From DASSUW01 sp963792385 (GTDB lineage Bacteria > Actinomycetota > Thermoleophilia > Solirubrobacterales > Solirubrobacteraceae), in NCBI GenBank assembly GCA_963792385.1, contig CAWBVZ010000012.1, positions 1,178,001 to 1,242,000 on the forward strand: a stretch of DNA of 64,000 nucleotides. Direction: 5' to 3'. The translations under genes were made by a program, and so were the position numbers. The notes beneath the pieces were generated by a model, which saw only the letters and a list, made by a program, of their open reading frames with translations, did not search any database and had not been told where the DNA came from. Every line of letters starts with the position of its first letter. Within the stretch, counting starts at the first letter, position 1. This document shows positions 17,286-25,815 of this stretch, in pieces.

Positions 17286-18929
17286 CTAGGTCGGCGGTGG
17301 CTGCGGTCTCGCTACCGCGCCCGGCTGGACCGTCGGGATGCCGCGGGTGAAGAGCAGGGCGAGCAGCGTGATGAGCGCGAGGATCGCGAGTGCTGAGCGC
17401 AGCCCGTCGATGCGACTCTGCGTGTTGGTCTCTACGACCGCGTCGGCCGTCTCAGCGGGCACGTCTGCCTCGTCGAGGGCGGCCTTGAGGTCCTTGTCGG
17501 AAAGGATCGGCACGCCGCTTGCGAGGTTCGTCGCCGCCTTCGAGGCGAGGTTGTCGGGGACATCGGGGTTGGTCTGCACCCCGGTAAGGAACGATGCCGT
17601 GAGCGCGGCGATGAGTACGGCGCCGGCCAGAGCTGTGCCGATCGACGCGCCGAGCTGGCTGCCCGTGTTCTGCAGCCCGCCGACCTCACCGCTCTGCTCG
17701 TCGGAGACGGCGGACACGGTCACGCTGCCCAGCTGAGAGGCCAACGCGCCGAGCCCGGCGCCGGCGAGCAACAGCGGCCAGGTCACGATCTCGGGTCCTG
17801 CTCCTACGTCGAGCAGCGCGATCAGCAGGACGATGCCGGCGACGAGCGACATGAAGCCGAGGTTGATGACGCGCCGAGGCGAGGCGTCTGGGCGGAGCTT
17901 CGGGACCCCCAGGGCGAACGCCAGCAACGTCAGCGACAGGGGGAGCAGCCGTACGCCGGTCTCGATCGCCGACAGCCCGAGAGCGATCGACAGGTACAGC
18001 GGTACGACGAAGAAGACGCCGGCCTGCGCCAGGTACATGAACAGGAACGAAGTGACCCCGCTGCGCAGCTGGACGTTGCGGAGCAGCCCTGGGTCGATGA
18101 GCGCACTGTCGCCGCGCTCGATGCGCCGGCGCTCCCAGCTCAGGAACAAGAGCAGGACGACGCCGCCGCCCATGATGAGCCAGATCACCGGCGAGAGCCC
18201 GAGCCACTCCGGGGCACCGGCCGCGGGTTGCACGAAGCCCCACGACCCCGAGCGCAGGATGCCGAACACGATCAAGCCGAGGCCCAGCGCGGACAGCGCG
18301 GTCCCGACGAGGTCGATCCGCACGCCCTTCGCGGCCGGCGTGTCGTTCACGCGCCGCGCAAGCACGAGGATCACGAGGACGATGAGCACCTCGCCGGCGA
18401 ACACCCACCGCCACGAGGCGTACGTCGTGAACGCACCGCCGATCAGCGGACCCAACGCCGCCGCTATCGCGCCCGCAGCGGCGACGAGCCCGTACGCGCG
18501 CGGGCGCTCGGGCTTGGCGAAGTTCGAAGCGACGAGCGCCACGATCGCGGGCATGATCAGGACCGCGCCGAGACCCTCCAGGCACGACCAGCCGATGATC
18601 AGCACGGTCAGGTTCGGCGCCAGCGACGTCGTCAGCGATCCGCAGGCATAGACGACACATCCGATCGTGAACGCGCGCTTGCGGCCGAGGATCTCGCCGA
18701 CCTTCCCGCCGGTGATCATCAAGGACGCCATCACCAGCGTGTACAACGTGATCGCCGTCTGGATCCCGGTGACGGTCGTCCCGAGGTCCTTGGCGACCGT
18801 GGCGATCGCGGTGTTCATCACCGTGGTGTCCAAGGCCATGACGAACTGCCCCGCGGCCAACGTCAGCAGGACGATCCCCGTCGCGGCGACCTGCCGCTCG
18901 GTTACCTCGGCCATCGCGTCCTGATCCAT
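17286..18929 (-). CDS. MFS transporter, DHA2 (EmrB/QacA) family
   Basis: A 547-residue carrier with 14 predicted helices. The helix-1 motif LDTTVMNTAIATVA is the DHA2 signature; motif A appears as GKVGEILGRKRAF, and GPLIGGAFTTYASWRWVF follows helix 5. It likely exports drugs or toxic metabolites with proton antiport. A large external loop lies before the last helix. Start placed at ATG 18929; ATG 18914 is also possible, and neither has a strong ribosome site. It diverges from the lipoprotein gene at 19033. Confidence 0.88.
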   Translation of the reverse strand: MDQDAMAEVTERQVAATGIVLLTLAAGQFVMALDTTVMNTAIATVAKDLGTTVTGIQTAITLYTLVMASLMITGGKVGEILGRKRAFTIGCVVYACGSLTTSLAPNLTVLIIGWSCLEGLGAVLIMPAIVALVASNFAKPERPRAYGLVAAAGAIAAALGPLIGGAFTTYASWRWVFAGEVLIVLVILVLARRVNDTPAAKGVRIDLVGTALSALGLGLIVFGILRSGSWGFVQPAAGAPEWLGLSPVIWLIMGGGVVLLLFLSWERRRIERGDSALIDPGLLRNVQLRSGVTSFLFMYLAQAGVFFVVPLYLSIALGLSAIETGVRLLPLSLTLLAFALGVPKLRPDASPRRVINLGFMSLVAGIVLLIALLDVGAGPEIVTWPLLLAGAGLGALASQLGSVTVSAVSDEQSGEVGGLQNTGSQLGASIGTALAGAVLIAALTASFLTGVQTNPDVPDNLASKAATNLASGVPILSDKDLKAALDEADVPAETADAVVETNTQSRIDGLRSALAILALITLLALLFTRGIPTVQPGAVARPQPPPT

Positions 18930-19032
18930 GCGGTGCCAGCCACCACTGCCGGACCCTACGAGCGGCGCAGGCGGCACTCATCACCCGTTTCGGGCGATGT
19001 GCCGCTGTGTCCGGCGCGCTTAGGTTCGTGGT

Positions 19033-19482
19033 GTGAGAGCGACGTTCTGCATAGTGGCCGTCCTGGTGTTCGCGCTCGCGCTCGGCGGGTGCGGCGACTC
19101 ACCCGACGACAAGGCCACGAGTCAGAGCCCGGAGGAGAAGGCACAGGCCACCGTGTGCGCGGCGAAGGCCGACATCGGCACGCAGGTCGACGAGCTCACG
19201 AGCCTGACCGCGGCGACCGTGACGAAGGACGCGGTGACGCAGAGCGTGGACGCGATCAAGAAGGACCTCAACGACATGGCCAGCGCGCAGGCGGACCTCA
19301 GCAGCGGCCGGCGCAGCGAGGTCGAGGCGGCCAACAAGGCGTTCACGAGCTCGGTTCAGGGGATCGCGAGCCAGCTCATCACCTCGCTCTCGGCCTCGGA
19401 CGCCAAGGCTGCGCTCGTTACCGCGTTCCAGGAGCTAAAGACGTCGTACGAGACGGCGTTCGAGCCCATGAACTGCGACTAG
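19033..19482 (+). CDS. Hypothetical lipoprotein
   Basis: 149 residues. The lipoprotein signal ends at ALGGC with lipidated C20, followed by a polar linker and a helical body (about 45-135) rich in Ala, Asp, Ser and Lys, plus two further cysteines (C42 and a near-terminal one) that could pair. No domain is recognised. GTG start with no strong ribosome site. It lies between the divergent efflux pump and a secreted protein. Confidence 0.75.
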   Translation: MRATFCIVAVLVFALALGGCGDSPDDKATSQSPEEKAQATVCAAKADIGTQVDELTSLTAATVTKDAVTQSVDAIKKDLNDMASAQADLSSGRRSEVEAANKAFTSSVQGIASQLITSLSASDAKAALVTAFQELKTSYETAFEPMNCD

Positions 19483-19502
19483 GCACAGGCCTCTCGAACC
19501 CG

Positions 19503-19519
19503 GGTTTCCCCTCGTGGTT
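19503..19519 (+). promoter_or_regulatory. Shared upstream element GGTTTCCCCTCGTGGTT
   Basis: This block resembles the one at 24669-24684 (GGTTTCCCTGGTGGTT). In both places a CACGCGGGA(T/C) segment follows and a secreted-protein start codon lies roughly 70 to 85 bases downstream. It is a candidate common activator site; the regulator is not known. Confidence 0.4.
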
Positions 19520-19590
19520 CCCGGCCGTCGGCGCTGGGACGGTTCTGGCACGCGGGATCCGCCCGCGTATCAACAATCGAGAGGTGTGCC

Positions 19591-20136
19591 ATGCAGCACC
19601 GTCCTGACCTCAGCGTCACCCCCGCCGAGCCGTCGCCCGCCGCCCGCCCCGGCACTCGCCGGCGCTCGCCGATCATCCGTTGGGTGGCCACCGCCGCGGC
19701 GGCCGCCGGCATCGCTCTCGTCGCCGCAGCCCCGGCGTCGGCCTGGGACACCGACCGTCCCAAACTGACTGACCCGGGCATCGACTTCGGGATCCACTGG
19801 GACGGCTTCGGCGCCCCGTTCGACGGCGGGGAGCTCCACTGGCACGTCGAGCCGGACGGCGACGTCCGCCCGCACCTGGTGGGCGGCAACCTCTACCTCA
19901 ACAACGCCAGTGGGACCAGGGCTCGCATGAAGATCGAGTACTTCGACGCCGCCCACAACGAGATCCACGAGGAGTTCGGCGGGATCGTCGATGCCACCGA
20001 CAACGGCCTGCACAGCTTCAGCGTCGACCTCGAGCCGTACGAGGCACCCAACATCTACCACGTCCACATCTCGACCACGACCGAGGGCGCGCCGGGCGTC
20101 TTCAACGAGGTCGGCGAGGTCGGCTACGACATCTAG
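19591..20136 (+). CDS. Secreted hypothetical protein
   Basis: 181 residues with a long Arg-containing leader (1-30), a hydrophobic stretch WVATAAAAAGIALVAAAPASA and a signal peptidase site after ASA (about residue 50). The mature part of about 130 residues is acidic, with His-rich patches (IHWDGFG, ELHWHVEPDG, YHVHIS) and the look of a beta-sandwich. No family recognised. A GAGAGGTG ribosome site precedes the ATG. A strong terminator follows, so it is probably monocistronic. Confidence 0.78.
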   Translation: MQHRPDLSVTPAEPSPAARPGTRRRSPIIRWVATAAAAAGIALVAAAPASAWDTDRPKLTDPGIDFGIHWDGFGAPFDGGELHWHVEPDGDVRPHLVGGNLYLNNASGTRARMKIEYFDAAHNEIHEEFGGIVDATDNGLHSFSVDLEPYEAPNIYHVHISTTTEGAPGVFNEVGEVGYDI

Positions 20137-20166
20137 CCACGTCCCGCGGACAACTCCCCGTGATGT

Positions 20167-20198
20167 GAACGGCCGCGCCGGCGACGGCGCGGCCGTTC
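20167..20198 (+). terminator. Strong hairpin terminator
   Basis: A perfect 13-base stem GAACGGCCGCGCC/GGCGCGGCCGTTC with a 6-base loop lies 30 bases after the stop of the secreted protein gene. There is no U-tract, which is common in GC-rich actinobacteria. Confidence 0.75.
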
Positions 20199-20266
20199 GG
20201 GCGACCGTGGGGATTCTGGCCACCTGATTAGGCCCAGGCCGGCGACCGCCTGGCACTCTTCTCCTC

Positions 20267-20680
20267 ATGGGCGCGAAACGGCTGCAGGGCGTGGCGATCA
20301 TCCGGGAGTCGAGCCGGGACCTGGAGCGCGACGGCGACAACCCGCTGGAGCTGCTGGACATCGGGCTCAACCGATATGGCCGGCGGCGGTACGAGTTCGT
20401 GCTGGAGGTGCGCGTCCACGGCATGGAGCCGTACACGGTCCAGGACAGCTTCCGCGTCCCGCGCCGGGTCGAGAACACCAGCTTCTTCAGCCGCGCGAAC
20501 AAGCTCCAGGCCGGCCTCGAGTTGCCGGTCGCCATCAATCCGGACAAGCCGCACGACGTGCACGTCGACTGGAACGCGTTCGAGGCGCTACCCGGGCGCA
20601 AGCAGGCGATGGAGGCGGCGGAGCTCGAGGAGCGCCAGCGGCTGATCGGCGAGCTGTACGCGCGCAAGCACAAGCAATAG
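20267..20680 (+). CDS. Hypothetical small cytoplasmic protein
   Basis: 137 residues without signal or membrane segment. A beta-rich core (about 30-95) contains YEFVLEVRVHGMEPYTV and a LELPVAINPDKPHDVHVDWNAF segment, the kind of beta-barrel module seen in many small actinobacterial proteins of unknown role. The C-terminal 25 residues form a charged helix (MEAAELEERQRL). The ATG lacks a ribosome site. It converges with the membrane protein gene at 20704. Confidence 0.7.
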   Translation: MGAKRLQGVAIIRESSRDLERDGDNPLELLDIGLNRYGRRRYEFVLEVRVHGMEPYTVQDSFRVPRRVENTSFFSRANKLQAGLELPVAINPDKPHDVHVDWNAFEALPGRKQAMEAAELEERQRLIGELYARKHKQ

Positions 20681-20703
20681 GCGCGACGACCAGGGACCAT
20701 CGG

Positions 20704-21618
20704 TCAGAGCCGGTCGCCCGCGGCTCGCATGAGCGGGATGGCCACCACCAGCGCGTACGTCGACACGGCGACGAGTGCGACCTGGACGACGAGCCAGGCG
20801 CCCAGCTCGGCGCCGTAGCCGACCACGTCAGCCGGGTGCAGCACCGGCAGCAGCAGCAGGAGCAGACTCCAGGCCAGCAGCGTGGCGTAGGGGATGACCG
20901 CCTCGGCCGGCCGGCGGAGCGACCAGGCGCACACGAGGAGGGCAGTGCCGATCAGCGCGTACCACGAGGCGACGGCGCGGGCGAGGAGCTCGGTCAGCGG
21001 CCAGGGCCACAGATCGGCGACGGCGTCCGGCGCCGCGAACAGGGCGGTGGCGCCCGCGATCAGCATGAGTCCGAGGATCGCGGAGGCGATGCGCAGCGCG
21101 CGGAGCCTCGGGTCGGGCGCCGGCGCAGGCGCCGCATGGCGTTCCTGGCGGCGCCACAGGACGGCCACGACAAACGGCACTCCGGCGTAGACGCCGGTCC
21201 ACACCCAGGTCAGCGGGTAGTCCCACCGGAACCGCTCGGCGTGCAGCAGCGTCGCGGCGAGCAGTCCCAGCGCGAGCACGACGAGCGGCAGGGGAAGGAC
21301 GCGCAACGAGCGCCAGGAGCGGGTGGCGAACACGACGAGCGCGGTCGCGACGGTGCCGGCCAGGTAGCCGGCGCCGAGGAACGCGGCGTTGATCGGCGGG
21401 ACGATCGCCCACGCGTAGTGGGCCTCCGCCTGCGCGGGGAGCAGGTAGAGGAACGCGCCGTTGGCGGCCGCGAGAACAAGCAGCACGATGACCCCGACGC
21501 GCGACAACCCGTGCAGCCGGCGGTCCGTGGTCGGCGCCGCCGACGGGCGAGCCGGGCGCCGGCGCAGCGAGCGCGGGGAGGTGGTGGATGGGACGGTGAC
21601 GAGCTTGGCGGTGAACAT
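20704..21618 (-). CDS. Integral membrane protein of unknown function
   Basis: 304 residues with about eight hydrophobic helices from residue 38 on (VGVIVLLVLAAANGAFLYLL, then FLGAGYLAGTVATALVVFA and others). The N-terminal 35 residues are basic and disordered-looking. There are no catalytic motifs. A GAAGGATCC ribosome site precedes ATG 21618. It is transcribed in the same direction as, and 90 bases after, the LuxR-type regulator, so it may be a target or co-operonic. Confidence 0.75.
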   Translation of the reverse strand: MFTAKLVTVPSTTSPRSLRRRPARPSAAPTTDRRLHGLSRVGVIVLLVLAAANGAFLYLLPAQAEAHYAWAIVPPINAAFLGAGYLAGTVATALVVFATRSWRSLRVLPLPLVVLALGLLAATLLHAERFRWDYPLTWVWTGVYAGVPFVVAVLWRRQERHAAPAPAPDPRLRALRIASAILGLMLIAGATALFAAPDAVADLWPWPLTELLARAVASWYALIGTALLVCAWSLRRPAEAVIPYATLLAWSLLLLLLPVLHPADVVGYGAELGAWLVVQVALVAVSTYALVVAIPLMRAAGDRL

Positions 21619-21708
21619 GATGGATCCTTCGTGGGAGGTGAGCGTGTCAACGGGGATGACCCGCCGACCTCCGCGCCGGTTGGCCGCTTGCGATCCGGAC
21701 GTAGAGCC

Positions 21709-24609
21709 TCAGTGCGCGTGCTCGCGTGCGATCGCCGCCGCGACCGCGGCGCGCGACGAGACGCCGAGCTTGGCGAACACGTTCGCCATGTGGCCCTCGA
21801 TCGTCTTCTCGGAGAGGAAGAGCTCGGCAGCGATCTCGCGGTTCTTGCGCCCGGCGGCCACGAGGTCGGCGATCTCGCGCTCGCGACCGCTGAGCGCGTC
21901 CACACCGTCCCCGGACTTCGTCCGGCGCTGCCGGGTGACGGCGCGCTGCCCCAGGCGTCGCAGCTCTCGCGCCGCCTCGTCGCGCAGGCGGTGCGCTCCG
22001 CACGCGGCCAGCTCGGAGTCTGCACGCCCGAGCGCCACGAGCGCGGCTCGCCGGTCATCGTCGCGGCCCAGCGCACGACCGGCCACCACGCGCGAGCGCG
22101 CGGCTTGGATCGTCGCGCCGACGGCATCGGCGCGAGCAGCTGAGCGGTTCGCGAGCTCGGCGGCGGTGCCGTCCTGCCCGTCGTCGAGCGCGAGCAGCGC
22201 CTGCGCGTGCAGGACGGCGGCCTCCGCGAGCGGCAGGCCAACGCCGTGCAGCGTCCGCTCGGCCCGCACCACCCATGCGTCGGCCGACTCACGGCGTCCG
22301 AGCGCGAGCTCGGCCCGCGCGAGCGCGGCCTGCAGCCACGCACGCCGGCCGGGCTCGATGCTCGCGAGCTCGGGCGCGCCGGCGACATGCGCCTCCTCGA
22401 GGCATCGCTCGGCCCTGCCCGCCTCGAGGAAGATCGCGGCGGCATGGGCGTGCGTGCCCAGGGTGACGACGCTGTCGTCGAGGCCCGCGATCAGCGCGAC
22501 AGCCTCCTCCGCGGCCGCGTCGGCACGCTTGAGGTCTCCGGTCATGGCGGCGATCCACCCCTCGGCCACCAACGCCCACGACATCAGCTGCCGGTTGCCC
22601 GCGAACCGCGCGGCCTCGACGGCGCCCTCGGCGGTGTCGAGCGCCTCCGCCAGCCGGCCGCGGACCTCAAGGGCATGGGCCAGCCCCACCATCATCGGCA
22701 CCACGAACTGGCCCTGACCGACGGCGCGCGAGACCGTGATGCCGCGGCGCAGGTGACGGATCGCGTCGTCGAACCGCTCGCAGAAGAACTCGGCGAACCC
22801 GAGGTAGTAGGCAGCATCGAGCCGGCCTGCCAGCGCCTCATCGGGCAGCGCGTCGAGGGTCGTCGCGGCCTCCGCGCACGCCGCGTCCGCGGCACCGACG
22901 TCGCCTTGGCCGTAGCGGGCGAAGCCCAGGAGCGCGGACGCCACGGCCGTCAGCGTCGGATCGCCGAGCGCGTGGGCGGTCGCCCGTGCCAGCTCGGCCC
23001 AGTCGACCATCGCGTCGAAGTCGGTGTCGTAGAGCGCGTCGGCGGCGAGCTCGACCTGCAAGGAGCCGGCTGCCGCGCCGTCCGCGTCGGGGAGCTCCTC
23101 GAGCACCCGCAGCAGGCGGTCGTGGGCCGCCCGGTGCCGTCCGAGCATGTTCTCGCACGCCGCGCACGCGCCCACGAGCCGAGCGCGCATTTCGGCGAAG
23201 GGCACGGGGACCAGCGCCAGCGTCTCGAGCAGCGCTGCCAGCGCGCGTTCGAGCTCTCCCGTGGCGGCCAGTGACGTGGCCAGCGGGACGAGTAGCCCGA
23301 GTCTGCGCTCGACATCGTCTGCACGTTCCGGCATCAGTCGCAGTGCGGCGCCGAACCATCGGACTGCGCCGGCCGGCGCGCGTGGCGCCGCCTCGTGGCC
23401 CGCTTGGACGAGCAGCGCGATCGCGTCCTCGTCGCCGATCGCCGCGCAGCGCTCCACGTGGTGGGCGCGGGCAGCGAGCGACCCGCCGTGCCGCGCCAGG
23501 TCCGCCGCGGCGCGGGCGTGCGCGCCCAATCGCCATCCCTCGCCCGCCGTCTCGTACACGGTCCGGCGCACGATCGGGTGCCGGAAGCGGTAGCGACGAG
23601 TCTCGCCGGTCGCACGCAGCAGCCCTTCCGCCACGAGTTCGTCGAGCGCCGCCAGCGCGGCCGGCTCCGCCAGGTCCGCCGCGGTTGCCGCCAGCTCGAG
23701 CTGCACGGGGTCGCCGGCCACCGCCGCGCCTTGGGCGAGTAGGCGGGCGGCCTCGGTCAGCGACGCGATCTCCTGGCCGAGCGCCGCGGCCACCGGCGCC
23801 GGGACCCCTTCGATCGGGTCGGTGGGGCCCCGGGCGCCCGCCACCGCCGGCCGGGCGTGGGCGAGCTGCAACAGGTAGAAGGGATTGCCGCCGCTCACGC
23901 GGTGCAGCTCCGCGCGTGCCGGCGCGGGGAGGCTCTCGCCGAGCAGCTCACCTGCCTCGCGAGCTGAGAGCGCGCCCGGCCGCAGATCGACGAGCAGGCC
24001 GTCCCGGAAGGCCGCCTCGAGCGCTCCCTTGACCTCCGGCGGCAGAGGGCCGGCGCGGAACCCCATCGCGACGAGCAGCGGCGCTCGCGGCGGCCTCCGC
24101 AGCAGGTGGACGAGAAGCTCGAGCGACGCGCCGTCCGCCCAGTGCAGATCATCGAGGACGACGACGACCGGCTCGATTGTCGCGAGACGCTCCGCCAGCG
24201 CCCGCACGGCGCGGTGCGCCCGGAAGCGCTCGTCGGGCAGCGCCGGCGCGGCCGGGCCGGCCGACGGGAGGACGAGGGCCAACTCGCCGACCCTGTCCCC
24301 GAGCATGCGCTGCAGGCGCTCAGGCCCGAGCCAGGCGACGTGGTCGTCGAGCGCGTCGACCCACACGCCGAACGGCAGCTCGCGCTCGAGCTCGCTGCCG
24401 CGGCCGGTGAGCACGAGATGCCCGTCGTCCTTCCCACGCTGTGCGAGCTCGTCGAGCAGGCGTGTCTTGCCGATGCCGGGTTCGCCCGTCACCGCGACGA
24501 ACGTCGCCATCGGGCGATCGAGCCGTCGAACCGCCGTCGCTAGGGCGGCCAGCTCGTGGCGGCGGCCGACGATCGTTGCCTCGTCGGCGGAGCCCGTGCC
24601 AGTTGCCAC
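21709..24609 (-). CDS. Large ATP-dependent LuxR family regulator (LAL type)
   Basis: A 966-residue regulator. The N-terminal STAND-type ATPase has Walker A GEPGIGKT (about 42-49) and Walker B VVVLDDLHWAD; a long helical TPR-like middle (about 350-890) follows, and the C-terminal LuxR helix-turn-helix starts at LSGREREIADLVAAG and contains NREIAAELFLSEKTIEGHM. Such proteins switch on ATP binding and an inducer to activate transcription. Start chosen at GTG 24609, which has AGAGGAG seven bases upstream; a longer frame to 24714 lacks a ribosome site. It diverges from the three-repeat exported protein. Confidence 0.9.
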   Translation of the reverse strand: MATGTGSADEATIVGRRHELAALATAVRRLDRPMATFVAVTGEPGIGKTRLLDELAQRGKDDGHLVLTGRGSELERELPFGVWVDALDDHVAWLGPERLQRMLGDRVGELALVLPSAGPAAPALPDERFRAHRAVRALAERLATIEPVVVVLDDLHWADGASLELLVHLLRRPPRAPLLVAMGFRAGPLPPEVKGALEAAFRDGLLVDLRPGALSAREAGELLGESLPAPARAELHRVSGGNPFYLLQLAHARPAVAGARGPTDPIEGVPAPVAAALGQEIASLTEAARLLAQGAAVAGDPVQLELAATAADLAEPAALAALDELVAEGLLRATGETRRYRFRHPIVRRTVYETAGEGWRLGAHARAAADLARHGGSLAARAHHVERCAAIGDEDAIALLVQAGHEAAPRAPAGAVRWFGAALRLMPERADDVERRLGLLVPLATSLAATGELERALAALLETLALVPVPFAEMRARLVGACAACENMLGRHRAAHDRLLRVLEELPDADGAAAGSLQVELAADALYDTDFDAMVDWAELARATAHALGDPTLTAVASALLGFARYGQGDVGAADAACAEAATTLDALPDEALAGRLDAAYYLGFAEFFCERFDDAIRHLRRGITVSRAVGQGQFVVPMMVGLAHALEVRGRLAEALDTAEGAVEAARFAGNRQLMSWALVAEGWIAAMTGDLKRADAAAEEAVALIAGLDDSVVTLGTHAHAAAIFLEAGRAERCLEEAHVAGAPELASIEPGRRAWLQAALARAELALGRRESADAWVVRAERTLHGVGLPLAEAAVLHAQALLALDDGQDGTAAELANRSAARADAVGATIQAARSRVVAGRALGRDDDRRAALVALGRADSELAACGAHRLRDEAARELRRLGQRAVTRQRRTKSGDGVDALSGREREIADLVAAGRKNREIAAELFLSEKTIEGHMANVFAKLGVSSRAAVAAAIAREHAH

Positions 24610-24668
24610 CGGGCGCTCCTCTCCGCTCGTTTTGTCGACTCTAACCGCGCGGCAGGGTCGAGACCAGT

Positions 24669-24684
24669 GGTTTCCCTGGTGGTT
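24669..24684 (+). promoter_or_regulatory. Shared upstream element GGTTTCCCTGGTGGTT
   Basis: It differs from the block at 19503 by one base indel and one substitution and is followed by the same CACGCGGGA segment. It sits in the divergent gap between the LuxR-type regulator and the exported repeat protein, which makes that regulator a candidate binder. Confidence 0.4.
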
Positions 24685-24768
24685 CGCACGCGGGACTCCT
24701 GGGAGCTTGGCCATGGAGCTCCACCGGCCGTCGACCGACGGCTCGACCCGATCCGAATGGAGTGCAGC

Positions 24769-25647
24769 ATGTACACCGATAGAACGCGTCGGCGCGTCGC
24801 GCCACGCACCCGCCTGTCCGCGGGAACCCTGCTCGCCCTCAGCGCCGTGGTGCTGTGGGGGGTAATCGCGAGCAGCGCCTCGGCGGCTGTCCCCGGCCTC
24901 CAGCGTGTGCAGGCGTCGAGCGTCGTGGACTCAACCCCGAGCAAGTTCGTGACGGCCACCTGTCCGGCCGGCCTGCAGCTCACCGGAACCGGCAGCGACA
25001 TCGACGGCGGCGCCGGCAACGTGGTGATCGACGACCAGACCCCGAACGCGAACCTGACGGCCGTCACCGTGACGGCGTTCGAGGACGACGACGGCACCGC
25101 CGCGAACTGGTCGGTCATTGCCACGGCGTACTGCGCCAACCCGCTGGGCGCGCAGCTCGTGACCGTCTCGAGCGCCACCGATTCGAACAACAAGGGCGTG
25201 GCCGCGGTCTGCCCGAACGGCACGCAGTTGCTGGGCGACGGCTTCGACGTGACCGGCTCGCTCGGTGAGGTCTACACCAGTGGGCTCGAGCCGAACCCTC
25301 TGCTCACGTCCGTCACTGCGACGGCGTTCGAGGACGAGACCGGCGAGGCGGCCGCCTGGACCCTCAGGGTCTACGCGATCTGCGCCCCGAACCCCGGCGG
25401 CCTGGTGCGGGTGTTCGCCGCCAGCATCGGCAGTTCGTCCGACAAGTCCGTGGTGGCCAACTGCCCGGGCAACAAGGTCGCGACCGGCAACGGCCATCAG
25501 CTCGCCGGAGCCAGCGGCCAGGTCCTGATCGGCAAGGACGCCCCGAACGGCGGGCTGACCGCCAACACGGTCACCGGCTACGAGGACGACACCGCGACCA
25601 ACGCCCAGTGGACGCTCAGGTCGTACCTCATGTGCGCGACGCCCTGA
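24769..25647 (+). CDS. Exported protein with three tandem repeats
   Basis: 292 residues. The signal peptide (1-45) ends near SSASA. The mature protein consists of three repeats of about 80-85 residues. Each begins with a short strand ending in DS or SS, then VTATCP-like, AAVCPNG or VANCPG, a G-x-G-x-x-(I/V/L)-x-G stretch, TAVTVTAFEDD-like, and closes with W(S/T)(V/L)RxYxxCA. Two cysteines per repeat probably pair. Start ATG 24769 has GGAG seven bases upstream. The function is unknown; the architecture fits a secreted or surface beta-repeat binding protein. Confidence 0.82.
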   Translation: MYTDRTRRRVAPRTRLSAGTLLALSAVVLWGVIASSASAAVPGLQRVQASSVVDSTPSKFVTATCPAGLQLTGTGSDIDGGAGNVVIDDQTPNANLTAVTVTAFEDDDGTAANWSVIATAYCANPLGAQLVTVSSATDSNNKGVAAVCPNGTQLLGDGFDVTGSLGEVYTSGLEPNPLLTSVTATAFEDETGEAAAWTLRVYAICAPNPGGLVRVFAASIGSSSDKSVVANCPGNKVATGNGHQLAGASGQVLIGKDAPNGGLTANTVTGYEDDTATNAQWTLRSYLMCATP

Positions 25648-25661
25648 CCACCGCCTGAGTA

Positions 25662-25720
25662 CCCGCGGCGCGACCGGGTCGCGTGCCGCGGGCCGCGAGC
25701 GGCCGCCTTCGGGCGGCCGC
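25662..25720 (+). terminator. Double hairpin terminator
   Basis: Two consecutive hairpins follow the repeat-protein gene: 25662-25692 (CCCGCGGC plus GCGACC stems with a GT bulge) and 25699-25720 (GCGGCCGCC-TTCG-GGCGGCCGC with a stable UUCG loop). Confidence 0.7.
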
Positions 25721-25815
25721 CGCGTCGCCCTCCGATCTGGAGAATTGACTGGGATCGCCGGTCGGGTTAGGGTCGCGTCCGCGGTCAAGGCGGGCTCAAG
25801 GAGGAAAGCCAAGGA

